Part shown: one piece after another, positions 32,809 through 42,723 of the stretch
Position numbering within the stretch: position 1 is the first letter of the stretch
Layout: every line of letters begins with the position of its first letter
Origin: JAPUEK01 sp963815355
GTDB lineage: Bacteria; Pseudomonadota; Alphaproteobacteria; Rhodobacterales; Rhodobacteraceae
Length of the DNA: 64,000 nt
Assembly (NCBI GenBank): GCA_963815355.1
Contig: CAWFGJ010000013.1
Coordinates: forward strand, 558,001 to 622,000
Reading direction: 5' to 3'
Made by a program: the position numbers and the translations under genes
Notes under the pieces: generated by a model
The model's input: the letters and a program-made list of their open reading frames with translations, nothing else
Told to the model about the DNA's origin: nothing
Database searches by the model: none

Positions 32809-33421
32809 AGGACCCCGTTTTCGCAGATACCGCCCGGAAGAGCGCGCGGCCATGTTGGTTAACGCAGGCTTGGCCGTTTTGGCCGAAGGCGGCATTGCAG
32901 GCTTTACCGTAGACAATATCTGCACCAAGTCTGGCGCCTCTCGTGGCCTGATCGCCCATCATTTCGGCGGAAAAGATGGTTTGTTGGCGGCATGTTACGG
33001 GGCGGCCTATGCACCGTTGCTGGCTGATTTGGCACCCAACGAGGGCCCTGAGCCAGCATTGGAAACTATGTTGGACCGCCTGTTTTCCCCCAGCCATTTC
33101 CGCCCCGAAACCCTTCGGCTTTGGTTGGCCTTGTGGGGCGAAGTCGCGGGGAACGCCAAGCTGCAGGCAGAGCATCGACGCCACTATGCTGCCTTTCGCG
33201 CGTCCCTCGCCCGCGCCATCCGGCAGAAGGCCCCTGCGCTGGCCGAGGATCTGGTGGAGGATTTGGCGGTCGCCGTCATCGCGTTGGCTGACGGGCTTTG
33301 GCTCGAACTGTGCATCGCGCCAGACGTGATGCCTGCCGCAAGGGCCCACGCGCTGTGTGGCATGCTGCTGGAACCGGTCTTGGGTGCGCTTGCCTCGGAC
33401 CAAACCTCCGTGGCAAGCTAA
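32801..33421 (+). CDS. TetR/AcrR family transcriptional regulator (BetI-like)
   Basis: 206 residues from ATG 32801, overlapping the CocE gene by 8 bases. The HTH includes MLVNAGLAVLAEGG, FTVDNICTKSGASRGLIAHHF and GGKDGLLAACYG. The C-terminal region (LWLALWGEVAGNAKLQAEHRRHYA) is of BetI type. Placing the regulator second in the operon implies autoregulation through the promoter before CocE, where a small palindrome lies. It is a different protein from the TetR at 10780, sharing only family features. The ligand is likely a pathway compound. Confidence 0.87.
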   Translation: MSEGPRFRRYRPEERAAMLVNAGLAVLAEGGIAGFTVDNICTKSGASRGLIAHHFGGKDGLLAACYGAAYAPLLADLAPNEGPEPALETMLDRLFSPSHFRPETLRLWLALWGEVAGNAKLQAEHRRHYAAFRASLARAIRQKAPALAEDLVEDLAVAVIALADGLWLELCIAPDVMPAARAHALCGMLLEPVLGALASDQTSVAS

Positions 33422-33447
33422 CAAATAAGAGTGCAAATGGGGAAGCC

Positions 33448-34371
33448 GTGTCCAAGATCATCATCTCCTGCGCGATAACCGGGTCAATCCATACGCCCTC
33501 GATGTCCCCGTATTTACCAATAACGGGCGCTGAAATCGCGGCCAGCGCATTGGGTGCAGCCGAGGCGGGTGCCGCAATCTTGCACTTGCATGCGCGCAAC
33601 CCACTGACCGGACAGCCTTCGGCAGATCCGAACCATTGGGCGGGGTTCTTGCCGACAATAAAGTCAGCAACAGACGCTGTGGTGAACATGACGACCGGCG
33701 GATCGGCCGTGATGACACTTGACCAACGCCTTGCCGCACCGCGCAAATTCCTGCCGGAGATGTGCAGCCTGAACATGGGCACAATGAACTTTGCGCTTTA
33801 CCCAATGGCCGCGCGGATCAAGCACTGGAAACACGCGTGGGAGCGCCCTTTCCTTGAAGAATCTGACGATCTCGTCTTCAAAAACACCCCGCGCGACATC
33901 GCGCAGGTGCTGACCGAGATGGGTGCCGCCGGCGCACGGTTTGAGTTTGAGTGTTATGACATCGGTCATTTGACCATGCTCAAACACTTCGTTGATCGCG
34001 GCATGATCCACGGGCCGCTCTATCTACAGTTCGTTTTCGGTGTCTTGGGCGGGATGGCGGCAGAGCCGGACACGCTTGTCCTGCTTAAACAAACGGCGGA
34101 TCGTTTGTTTGGCGACAGCTATCTGTTTTCGGTCCTCGCGGCAGGGCGATCGCAGATCCCGATGGCGACGATTGCGGCTGCCATGGGGGGCCATGTCCGG
34201 GTTGGCCTTGAAGATAACCTTTACCTTTCGAAAGGTGTTCTGGCCAAGACCAATGCCGAACAGGTCCATCGGATCAGGGCGATCGTTGAAGGGCTTGGCC
34301 GCGAGGTGGCTTCGGCGACGGAGGCGCGGGCGATGCTGGGGTTGAAGGGTTCGGCAAAGGTGGGGTTTTGA
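33448..34371 (+). CDS. BKACE family enzyme (beta-keto acid cleavage, Kce-like)
   Basis: 307 residues starting with GTG 33448 after GGGGAAG. It begins KIIISCAITGSIHTPSMSPYLPIT, as the DUF849/BKACE family does. The zinc-site histidines lie in AAILHLHARNP, and MTTGGSAVMTLDQRL, CSLNMGTMNFAL and HVRVGLEDNLYL are family segments. BKACE enzymes condense a beta-keto acid with acetyl-CoA and cleave it, for example 3-keto-5-aminohexanoate in lysine fermentation or dehydrocarnitine in carnitine breakdown. The MttB/dimethylglycine-dehydrogenase-like genes nearby make a carnitine- or betaine-like beta-keto acid attractive. Its stop overlaps the next start. Confidence 0.87.
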   Translation: MSKIIISCAITGSIHTPSMSPYLPITGAEIAASALGAAEAGAAILHLHARNPLTGQPSADPNHWAGFLPTIKSATDAVVNMTTGGSAVMTLDQRLAAPRKFLPEMCSLNMGTMNFALYPMAARIKHWKHAWERPFLEESDDLVFKNTPRDIAQVLTEMGAAGARFEFECYDIGHLTMLKHFVDRGMIHGPLYLQFVFGVLGGMAAEPDTLVLLKQTADRLFGDSYLFSVLAAGRSQIPMATIAAAMGGHVRVGLEDNLYLSKGVLAKTNAEQVHRIRAIVEGLGREVASATEARAMLGLKGSAKVGF

Positions 34372-34838
34372 TCAGCTTTCGTATTGCAGTGGCGCAGGAC
34401 GTGCCCTTGATCCATGCCTTGCTGTCCGAGATGGCCGAATCTGAGGGAGCACAGATCGGCGGCGGCACGAAAAGCCTTTTGGATCATGGGTTTGGTGCGG
34501 CCCCACACTTTCGGGTTGTGTTGGTGGAAGAGCGTCAGGTGGCCTTGGGTTTTTGCCTTTTCCTGCCAGAGTATTCCAGTTGGCGGGGGGCTATGGGGGT
34601 GTTTGTGCAGGACATCTATCTGCGCCCGGCGGCGCGCGGCAAGGGGCTGGGACGGGGCCTGTTGGCAGCGGCGATGGGGGCCGCGCAGGACTGGCAACCG
34701 GCTTTCATGGCGCTGATGGTCAAACGCAGCAACCTTTCGGCCATTGGCTTTTATGAGAAACTGGGTTTCGTGCTTCGCGAGAGCGCCGAACCTTATATCA
34801 TTGAGGGACAGGGGCTTAGCGACCTGATGCAATCATGA
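34368..34838 (+). CDS. GNAT family N-acetyltransferase
   Basis: 156 residues, beginning with a TTG at 34368 that overlaps the BKACE stop, so translation is coupled. The acetyl-CoA pyrophosphate-binding loop is RGKGLGRGLLAAAM (about residues 89-102), after the beta4 strand MGVFVQDIYLRPA. The sequence resembles diamine/polyamine acetyltransferase-type GNATs in length and in the C-terminal NLSAIGFYEKLGFV segment. Its stop overlaps the start of an acetylpolyamine-amidohydrolase-like deacetylase. An acetyltransferase and deacetylase side by side suggests reversible acetylation of an amine, or two separate tasks. The acceptor is unknown. Confidence 0.85.
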   Translation: MISFRIAVAQDVPLIHALLSEMAESEGAQIGGGTKSLLDHGFGAAPHFRVVLVEERQVALGFCLFLPEYSSWRGAMGVFVQDIYLRPAARGKGLGRGLLAAAMGAAQDWQPAFMALMVKRSNLSAIGFYEKLGFVLRESAEPYIIEGQGLSDLMQS

Positions 34839-35851
34839 TCACCGTCTTTGACACCGCACAACGCGCCCATGACCCGCAGTTCTTTTTGTCCTCGGGAACG
34901 CGCCAGCCCTGCCCGGAAAAACCGGCGCGGATTGACTCACTTTTGGGGGCGGTCAACCGCATGGGTTTGCCCGTCAGACCCGCCCCTGATGCCGGGATCG
35001 CGCCAATCGCCGCCATTCACCCGCAGCGCTATCTTACCTTTCTTGAAACCATCTTCTCGCGATGGAGAAGAATAGAAGAGGCCTCCGCCGAGGTGATCCC
35101 GAACATCCACCCGGCAAACCGCAGCGACGGCTATCCGCTGTCGGCGGTCGGGCAAGCCGGCTATCACCAGACCGACACCTCTTGCCCGATCTCGGAACAC
35201 ACTTGGGCCGCAGCCTATGCGTCGGCCCAGACGGCGATCCATGCGGCGGATCTGACCATGGGTGGCGAGCGAGCGACCTATGCGCTGTGCCGCCCGCCCG
35301 GCCACCACGCTTTTGCCGAATTGGCGGGCGGGTTTTGCTATTTGAACAATTCCGCCATCGCCGCCCAACGCTTGCGCGATCAGGGGCGCAGGGTTGCCGT
35401 GCTGGATGTGGACCTGCATCACGGAAATGGAACGCAAGGCATTTTCTACGACCGCGCCGACGTGTTGACCGTTTCGCTCCATGCCCACCCCGAACGGTTC
35501 TACCCGTTCTTCTGGGGCTACCCTACCGAGTTCGGCCAGGGAGAGGGGGCCGGGGCCAACCTGAACCTTTGTCTGAGCCGCGGCACTGGCGATGCCGGGT
35601 TCCTTGCGGCACTGGATGTTGCCTTGCAACGCATAAGCGACTGGGGTGCCGATACACTGGTCTTGGCGCTGGGGCTGGATGCCTTCATCGGCGACCCGTT
35701 CGCGGGGCTCGCCGTGACCACGGCGGGCTTTCACCACATCGGGCGGGCGGTGCGCAGCCTTGGCCTGCCCACGGTGATCGTGCAAGAGGGTGGCTATCTT
35801 TGCCCGGAACTGGGCGACAATCTGGAGGCTGTGCTGTCGGCCTTTGACTAG
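34835..35851 (+). CDS. Histone deacetylase family protein, acetylpolyamine amidohydrolase-like
   Basis: 338 residues, close to the length of bacterial acetylpolyamine amidohydrolase. Zinc and active-site motifs are LCRPPGHHAFAE (about residues 148-159), GGFCYLNNSAIAA, LDVDLHHGNGTQGIFY, ALGLDAFIGDP and VIVQEGGY. The insertion FYPFFWGYPTEFGQGEGAG corresponds to the APAH/HdaH type rather than AcuC. It would remove acetyl groups from acetylated polyamines or amines in the cytoplasm. The ATG overlaps the GNAT stop by 4 bases, completing an overlapping five-gene chain. It fits with the polyamine-type ligases elsewhere in the window. Confidence 0.9.
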   Translation: MITVFDTAQRAHDPQFFLSSGTRQPCPEKPARIDSLLGAVNRMGLPVRPAPDAGIAPIAAIHPQRYLTFLETIFSRWRRIEEASAEVIPNIHPANRSDGYPLSAVGQAGYHQTDTSCPISEHTWAAAYASAQTAIHAADLTMGGERATYALCRPPGHHAFAELAGGFCYLNNSAIAAQRLRDQGRRVAVLDVDLHHGNGTQGIFYDRADVLTVSLHAHPERFYPFFWGYPTEFGQGEGAGANLNLCLSRGTGDAGFLAALDVALQRISDWGADTLVLALGLDAFIGDPFAGLAVTTAGFHHIGRAVRSLGLPTVIVQEGGYLCPELGDNLEAVLSAFD

Positions 35852-35892
35852 GCAACGGCCTGAGGCGTCAAGGACACCTGCGAAACGGCAGT

Positions 35893-35970
35893 TGGCGATC
35901 CCGGGAGGATTTCGAACCCCCGACCAGCCGCTTAGAAGGCGGCTGCTCTATCCAGCTGAGCTACGGGACC
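35893..35970 (-). tRNA. tRNA-Arg (anticodon TCT), with encoded CCA
   Basis: On the minus strand the 5' end is at 35970. Acceptor GGTCCCG pairs with CGGGATC; the D arm GCTC/GAGC is normal; the anticodon stem GCCGC/GCGGC encloses CTTCTAA, giving anticodon TCT (reads AGA). The T stem GGGGG/CCTCC encloses TTCGAAAT. Discriminator G is followed by CCA at 35893-35895. The T loop has 8 nucleotides instead of 7, making the gene 78 bases with CCA. All stems are otherwise intact. It stands at the border between the low-G+C accessory block and the core genes. Confidence 0.95.
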
Positions 35971-36004
35971 AGTGCCTGCCGCCCTTTTGGGGCAATCACG
36001 CCGC

Positions 36005-36469
36005 TCAATCAAGGCGTCGCGTCATGAAAACCGAAAAGCGATCTTCTTGATAGCCCTCAAACGGCGGGCATTCCGTGAACCCCGCGCGGGCGTAAAGCTG
36101 CCGGGCGGGTTGGAAAAGGTCTTGCGTGCCGGTTTCCAGCGACAAACGGCTGTAGCCTGCGGCAAGCGCCTGTTCCGTCAGATGGTCCAGCATTCGCCGA
36201 GACAGGCCCCTGCCCCGCGCTTCGGCAAGGACGTGCATGGATTTGATCTCGGCATGTCCGGCGTCAATGCGCTTGAACGCCCCCATTGCTTGCGGAACCC
36301 CGGCTTCGCGCAGGACGAAAAACACGACGTCCGCTGAGTCGAGTTGGGAAGCATCCATCATGTGGATGCTTTCCGGTGGCGTGTCGGCGTGCATGTCTGC
36401 CGTGTGTCGTTCCATCAAAAGGCGCAGGTCGGCCCCAAGGGGGCTTTCCTGCGCAATCGTCAGGGTCAT
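36005..36469 (-). CDS. GNAT family N-acetyltransferase
   Basis: 154 residues. The acetyl-CoA loop is ARGRGLSRRMLDHL (about residues 88-101), following the beta strand AEIKSMHVLAE. The C-terminal part LSLETGTQDLFQPARQLYARAGF and FEGYQEDRFSVFM resembles the PhnO/YjaB-like small-molecule acetyltransferases annotated in many Rhodobacteraceae. The ATG overlaps the stop of the upstream DUF2125 gene by 4 bases, so they are cotranscribed. Substrate unknown. It is not close to the GNAT at 34368. Confidence 0.87.
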   Translation of the reverse strand: MTLTIAQESPLGADLRLLMERHTADMHADTPPESIHMMDASQLDSADVVFFVLREAGVPQAMGAFKRIDAGHAEIKSMHVLAEARGRGLSRRMLDHLTEQALAAGYSRLSLETGTQDLFQPARQLYARAGFTECPPFEGYQEDRFSVFMTRRLD

Positions 36470-37917
36470 TGCATCCCCATCGCGCTGAGGTCCGTGCCGT
36501 TCACCAACATCTTGCCGTCGGCGGTCATCTCAAGTTCCCAGATCAAAGCCCCGTCTTCACCGGGCTTGGCCATACCTTGCGCCATTGCCAGCATGGGGGC
36601 TGCCTGCATCCCGATTTCTTCCGGAGCTTTGGACAGGGCTTGTTCAACGGCTGTGACACCAGACAAGGTGACCGTTGCTTTACCGGTTGGCATCCCCATC
36701 GGGCCAGCCGACATCACGCCTTCAAGGCCAAGGCCATAGATCGGCGCGGTGATGCTGCTGGGTGCCAAGGTCACATCGACAGCGCCTTTGGGCAAGAGTG
36801 CCGCGAACAACTGGCCACCCATGGCGTCATCCACCGGTTGCGGTTTGGTCAGATCCATCGCCTGAAGGAACATCGCGGCAGGAGACGCCAGATCAAAGCC
36901 CGACACGCCAATGTCCAGCGCCACGTCCTTGGGCACCAAATCAACCGCCCACTCCGGCACCAGACCGGCCGGCAAGCTTAGACCTTTAAGGCCGATCGCC
37001 TCACGGAGCATTCCTTGTTCGATCACGCCGCCCGCCTCGACTGTCGCCGAAAGCTCTGCCGCCGAGATCTCACCCACGGGGGATTGCACCTTGAGACCCG
37101 CGCCCGTCGCCGTCGATTCGAGGTGCTCAAACAGCGGCATGCCGTCGGTCAGGATGGTTTTGAGTTCGCCCTGCGCCGCTTTGATTGCCTCTTCCGAGGG
37201 GTTGGCGACGAAGAAGGCCAGCAGCTTGTACATCGCATCGGGGCGCAGACCTGTCAGAGTGCTTTCGCCCGTGTAGCTGTCAACCGTCAGGGACAAGGAC
37301 ATCGGCGGCGCGCCTTCGCCCATCGGCGGCAGTTCAAAACTCTCGCTGATGCCGCTCATCTCAAAGGTGCCTGCGCTATCGACACCGCCCGCTTCGCCTT
37401 CCTCGGCGGTGCTGTCAAAGGTGCCCTCGGCGATACCGTAGGCGACGTTTTGCTCGCCCATGGTCGGGTCGGTCATCTTCTGGGTCATCGTGAGGCCCGA
37501 GAAGCTGGTGGAAGCGCTGCTGAAGGTCTGCAACGACTCATCAAAGGTGCCCTCGCTGCTTAGCGAGGCAACGGCGATGTCCATCTCGATTTCGCCCGGC
37601 ACCGACAATTTCAGCGTAAAGGCCTGATCCTGCACCATTTCCCAGGTGTCATCGCCATTGTCAGCCAGCGTGAATTCCATCGGCGACACTGTCAGAGAGC
37701 CTTTCGGCATCATCGCGGTCAGCGGCGCGAAATCCAGTGTGACATCATAGGCGTCGTCGCCCGGCTCCACCAGAACCACCCCTTCAGTCGCGCCAAGGTA
37801 GGCCTGAAGCACAGTGGTCAGTTCCGCAGCGCCCTCTGGAGTGGGCGTTTCGGCGGCATAGGCGGCAGTCGACAAAAGCAACAGCGGGAGGGCAGCAAGG
37901 CGAAGCGGGAAGGTCAT
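36466..37917 (-). CDS. DUF2125 domain-containing periplasmic protein
   Basis: 483 residues from ATG 37917. The first about 21 residues (LRLAALPLLLLSTAAYA then AETP) are a clear Sec signal peptide. The remainder is the beta-rich DUF2125 domain found across Rhodobacterales, with repeated Met/Gly-rich strands such as GLGLEGVMSAGPMGMPTG. Acidic overall. No function has been assigned to the family as far as I know; it is presumably periplasmic or outer-membrane associated. It shares a 4-base overlap with the acetyltransferase gene downstream. Confidence 0.85.
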   Translation of the reverse strand: MTFPLRLAALPLLLLSTAAYAAETPTPEGAAELTTVLQAYLGATEGVVLVEPGDDAYDVTLDFAPLTAMMPKGSLTVSPMEFTLADNGDDTWEMVQDQAFTLKLSVPGEIEMDIAVASLSSEGTFDESLQTFSSASTSFSGLTMTQKMTDPTMGEQNVAYGIAEGTFDSTAEEGEAGGVDSAGTFEMSGISESFELPPMGEGAPPMSLSLTVDSYTGESTLTGLRPDAMYKLLAFFVANPSEEAIKAAQGELKTILTDGMPLFEHLESTATGAGLKVQSPVGEISAAELSATVEAGGVIEQGMLREAIGLKGLSLPAGLVPEWAVDLVPKDVALDIGVSGFDLASPAAMFLQAMDLTKPQPVDDAMGGQLFAALLPKGAVDVTLAPSSITAPIYGLGLEGVMSAGPMGMPTGKATVTLSGVTAVEQALSKAPEEIGMQAAPMLAMAQGMAKPGEDGALIWELEMTADGKMLVNGTDLSAMGMQ

Positions 37918-37987
37918 CTGGAAATCCTTTTTACGGGTTTTGGCCGCGAAAACCGCGGCTTGGGGGCAGCTGAAATACCAGTGCGTA

Positions 37988-38299
37988 TTAGTGAGTCCAC
38001 GCACCGCGACGGTCGGTCGCAAAATTCTCACCATAGCCGCGGGCGCGGATCAGCGGCTTGCGCGATTTGGGTTCAATCACGTCAGCCTCGATCCCGTTGG
38101 CCTTTGCATAGGCCAGCGCGGCATCGCTGGTGTCAAAGCGCAGTTTCACCTGCGACTGGGTATCGTCGGAAGAGGTCCACCCCATCAACGGGTCCACTTC
38201 CCGCGCCGAGGCGGGTGCAAATTCCAACACCCAACCCTTGGCTTTGGCAGTGCCGGATTGCATGGCGGTTTTGGCGGGCTGATAAATACGGGCACGCAT
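37988..38299 (-). CDS. NDUFS4-like complex I accessory subunit (ETC complex I subunit region)
   Basis: 103 residues matching the ETC_C1_NDUFS4 family: ARIYQPAKTAMQSG at the N-terminus, GWVLEFAPASAREVDPLMGW in the centre, then LRFDTSDAALAYAKANGI and the ending NFATDRRGAWTH. The mitochondrial homologue is the 18-kDa subunit NDUFS4 of NADH:ubiquinone oxidoreductase, and in alphaproteobacteria the protein joins complex I as an accessory subunit. It stands alone here, away from the nuo operon, as is usual. It is a strong alphaproteobacterial marker. Confidence 0.92.
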   Translation of the reverse strand: MRARIYQPAKTAMQSGTAKAKGWVLEFAPASAREVDPLMGWTSSDDTQSQVKLRFDTSDAALAYAKANGIEADVIEPKSRKPLIRARGYGENFATDRRGAWTH

Positions 38300-38654
38300 G
38301 TTGGAAACTCCCTACGAGATGGCAAGGTTATTCCGAAAAAACCGACAAAGCGCAAGCCTTTGCCCGCGCCACCCCGCTGGTTCGTAAAGAAGTCGCTGTC
38401 GGCCGGTCACGGGGAGTGTGGGTGGGGTGTGTGGTGCAACCAGCCGACAACTTGGTATTGCTGCTTGCCCCTTGATCCTCGTTGGTTTCACCCCATTTTT
38501 CAATCTGAAGCTGCGTTTTTGCGGGACATTTTCGCTAAAATTGAAAGTCTTTTCTTTACGCCCTGACAAGCCGGTCGAAACGGCGCACCAATCGCTGCGG
38601 CCCCCTTCCATGGGAACAAAAACAGAATAGATTAGCCGGCAGAAGGAATCACCC
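38300..38654. other. Intergenic region between NDUFS4-like gene and uvrB
   Basis: 355 bases between divergent genes. I see no supported gene. The part nearest uvrB is A+T richer (about 38490-38550) and would hold the uvrB promoter. A LexA-box-like site lies at 38614-38628. A short open frame on the plus strand lacks any recognisable product. Confidence 0.6.
38614..38628 (+). promoter_or_regulatory. LexA (SOS) box-like site upstream of uvrB
   Basis: GAAC, seven bases, GAAT at 38614-38628 matches the alphaproteobacterial LexA consensus GAAC-N7-GAAC except for the last base. It lies 26 bases upstream of the uvrB start codon, where LexA would block transcription. UvrB is a classic SOS gene, which supports the reading; the mismatch lowers confidence. 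Confidence 0.5.
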
Positions 38655-40831
<2,177 letters not shown>

Positions 40832-40835
<4 letters not shown>

Positions 40836-41398
40836 GCCGGCAGATCAAGCCAAAGCTTGCCCTCCTCATAGCGACCCCGAATGAGATGGCCGGGCACGTT
40901 GACCTCTGGATGGTCGGCGGCCCAGTCGCGGTAGCGGTCGTTCGTGACGATCTGCGCGCCGATCTGGCGCGCCGAGGCCAGAATGGTCGGGTCCGCCGGA
41001 ACGCCTTTGGGCACGACCAAAAGCCGCGCTTCCGGCAAATCCAGCAGGCGCGCCATTGCCGCATCGTCTTGATAACGGCCGGAAATTTTGTAGCCCGCGT
41101 TGGCATCAAAAACGACGCCGGGGGTGTAGCCCTGCCGCTTCAGCTCACGCACCACGGCCCGCAGCGGGGCAATGCTCGGCTGACCATCCTGCCAATGCAT
41201 GACGTTGGAGCCATCAACCACGATCAACTTGTTTGCCTTTGGGCGCTTCTGCGACTGAACCGCGGCGCCCGACAAAAGCCAAAGGGAGGCCACGGCCGCT
41301 GGGCCAGCCAACATCAGCCAATCCGACTGGCCCGGAACCAGAACGGCATAAAGAACCCCCAAAACAGCGGGGACAAAGAGAACCAACGGCACTTTCAT
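40832..41398 (-). CDS. Membrane-anchored NYN-domain (Zc3h12a-like) ribonuclease
   Basis: 188 residues. Two hydrophobic segments at residues 3-20 and 28-48 anchor the protein, followed by a NYN/PIN-like domain from about residue 58: LIVVDGSNVMHW with the first catalytic aspartate, GVVFDANAGYK, DDAAMARLLD and IVTNDRYRDW. The acidic residues fit the metal-dependent nuclease site of the Zc3h12a-like group, which cleaves RNA. The nuclease would face the cytoplasm if both helices cross the membrane. No toxin-antitoxin partner is next to it. Role unknown, probably RNA turnover. Confidence 0.8.
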
Positions 41399-41476
41399 CG
41401 CGCGAACCCGAAAATATTAACCCGTGAAACCCCGTGCAGAGTGGCGGGCGATTCGGCCGAAATTACGGCGCAGCGT

Positions 41477-42157
41477 TTAGCGTGTGGTGATCCGCGCAAA
41501 GCTTGGGTCGTTGCGGATCAGCAGATCCAGCGCCAAGCGCTGCAAGCCGTCAATCTTGACCAGCCCCGTCACCTTTGCCTCACCCTTAAAGATCTGATCG
41601 CCGAAACAGGTGGCGGTAAAGGAAAACTGCAGCTTCAACCGTCGCAACCGCGCGGCCCCCACGCAAATCGCCGTGCCATCTGCCAGATGGATCGAGGCTG
41701 TCCGCGTCAGCTCATCCGGAGCGCCACCGAAAACCATGTAACCCTTTAGATTTTCAGTTTTTTTCGTCGCCCCATTGTAGGATTCAATCATCACCGGCAT
41801 CCGCAGATCCATGCGCATCGCCTTGTAGCGCGCCGGATCGACGATCTTGCCGTTCTCATACATCACCTTGCAGGGCAGGCTTTTGCGCATCGTGGCGGGC
41901 GGTTGGGCCTGACATTGTCGCAAGGCCTCGGACCGCGCTTCGGCCATGCTGGGCCAATCCCACGCACACCAATAGGTGCCCAGATCGTTAACGGCCATGA
42001 CGGTGTTGCCACGGGTCTTTGCCTTGCAATAATCAAGGGCCCAATCAATCGCGTATTTTCGATCCTTGCCCTCTGCCGCCTGCGCCCCCGTGTTGCCAAA
42101 CACCATCGCCAACAGCGCGAGCGCCACCGCCCACCGAAGCAGAGGCGCGATCATCAA
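41477..42157 (-). CDS. Secreted protein of unknown function
   Basis: 226 residues with an N-terminal signal peptide (LLRWAVALALLAMVFGNTGAQA, cleavage near residue 27). Four cysteines are visible in the mature N-terminal half: ALDYCKAK, TYWCAWDW, LRQCQAQ and LPCKVM, suggesting disulfides. A fifth and sixth lie in GTAICVGA and FTATCFGD. I recognise no named domain; the C-terminal half looks like a beta-rich module. It is presumably periplasmic. The start codon overlaps the stop of the ABM gene upstream by 4 bases, so they form a two-gene operon. Confidence 0.75.
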   Translation of the reverse strand: MMIAPLLRWAVALALLAMVFGNTGAQAAEGKDRKYAIDWALDYCKAKTRGNTVMAVNDLGTYWCAWDWPSMAEARSEALRQCQAQPPATMRKSLPCKVMYENGKIVDPARYKAMRMDLRMPVMIESYNGATKKTENLKGYMVFGGAPDELTRTASIHLADGTAICVGAARLRRLKLQFSFTATCFGDQIFKGEAKVTGLVKIDGLQRLALDLLIRNDPSFARITTR

Positions 42158-42483
42158 CCGCCCCCCTCAACCACGCCGACCACCTCATACATGACCGGCT
42201 CAAACCCCTTGCACAGCTGGTTAATCTCCCGGTTTCGTTCGCGCATTTCCGGGGTGCGCAGCATCGCCTGATAATCTTCGCGCCGCCCCCATTTCGAATA
42301 ATTGCATATCCGGGTTAACGCGTCGTTCATGTGCAAACCCGCGCCGAGAAAGCCGGGCTGATGGCAGATCACCTCGGCATAGGCCGCTTCCAGCTTTTCC
42401 AGCAGGTCTTGTGCGGTGGCTGGCGTCATCTCAAATGTCGTGATGACCGTTTGTCCTTGGAATTCCTTGCGTATTTCGGGCAT
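42154..42483 (-). CDS. Antibiotic-biosynthesis-monooxygenase (ABM) domain protein
   Basis: 109 residues from ATG 42483. It has the ABM/YgiN ferredoxin-like pattern: VITTFEMTPATAQDLLEKLEAAY, then HQPGFLGAGLHMNDALTRICNYSKW and EDYQAMLRTPEM. Small dimeric ABM proteins include quinol monooxygenases and heme-degrading enzymes; the heme-ligand residues of the latter are not evident. The longer frame upstream to 42555 lacks family similarity. It is followed with 4-base overlap by the secreted protein gene. Function unassigned. Confidence 0.78.
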   Translation of the reverse strand: MPEIRKEFQGQTVITTFEMTPATAQDLLEKLEAAYAEVICHQPGFLGAGLHMNDALTRICNYSKWGRREDYQAMLRTPEMRERNREINQLCKGFEPVMYEVVGVVEGGG

Positions 42484-42531
42484 TGTTGGCTCCTCCACCG
42501 GGCAAGAGTGCCATAGAATCGGAAAATCGCC

Positions 42532-42723
42532 ATGAAGTTTCTTGACCCAGACCACCCGTTTTTCGCCAAGACTTGGCGTCGGTGGGCGACGATGATTCTG
42601 CCGCTGATCTGGGCGGGGGCAGAGCTGTGGATGGGCAGTCCCGGCTGGGCCTTTGTCTTTGGTTTTGCTGGGGTTTATGCGGGTTGGATCCTGATTTTCA
42701 GCCGCCCTTCGGACAACGGATAG
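42532..42723 (+). CDS. Small inner-membrane protein, unknown function
   Basis: 63 residues with two predicted membrane helices, about residues 19-34 (TMILPLIWAGAELWMG) and 38-56 (GWAFVFGFAGVYAGWILIF), after a polar start FLDPDHPFFAKTWRRW. I recall this short DPDHPFF...RRW type as a common uncharacterised protein in Rhodobacteraceae. It lies alone and overlaps the convergent lipoprotein gene by 26 bases. No function can be proposed. Confidence 0.7.
   Translation: MKFLDPDHPFFAKTWRRWATMILPLIWAGAELWMGSPGWAFVFGFAGVYAGWILIFSRPSDNG

Noticed and set aside
35852..35892. Phage or island integrase next to tRNA-Arg
   Set aside because: No such gene or repeated tRNA 3' end could be found in the window.
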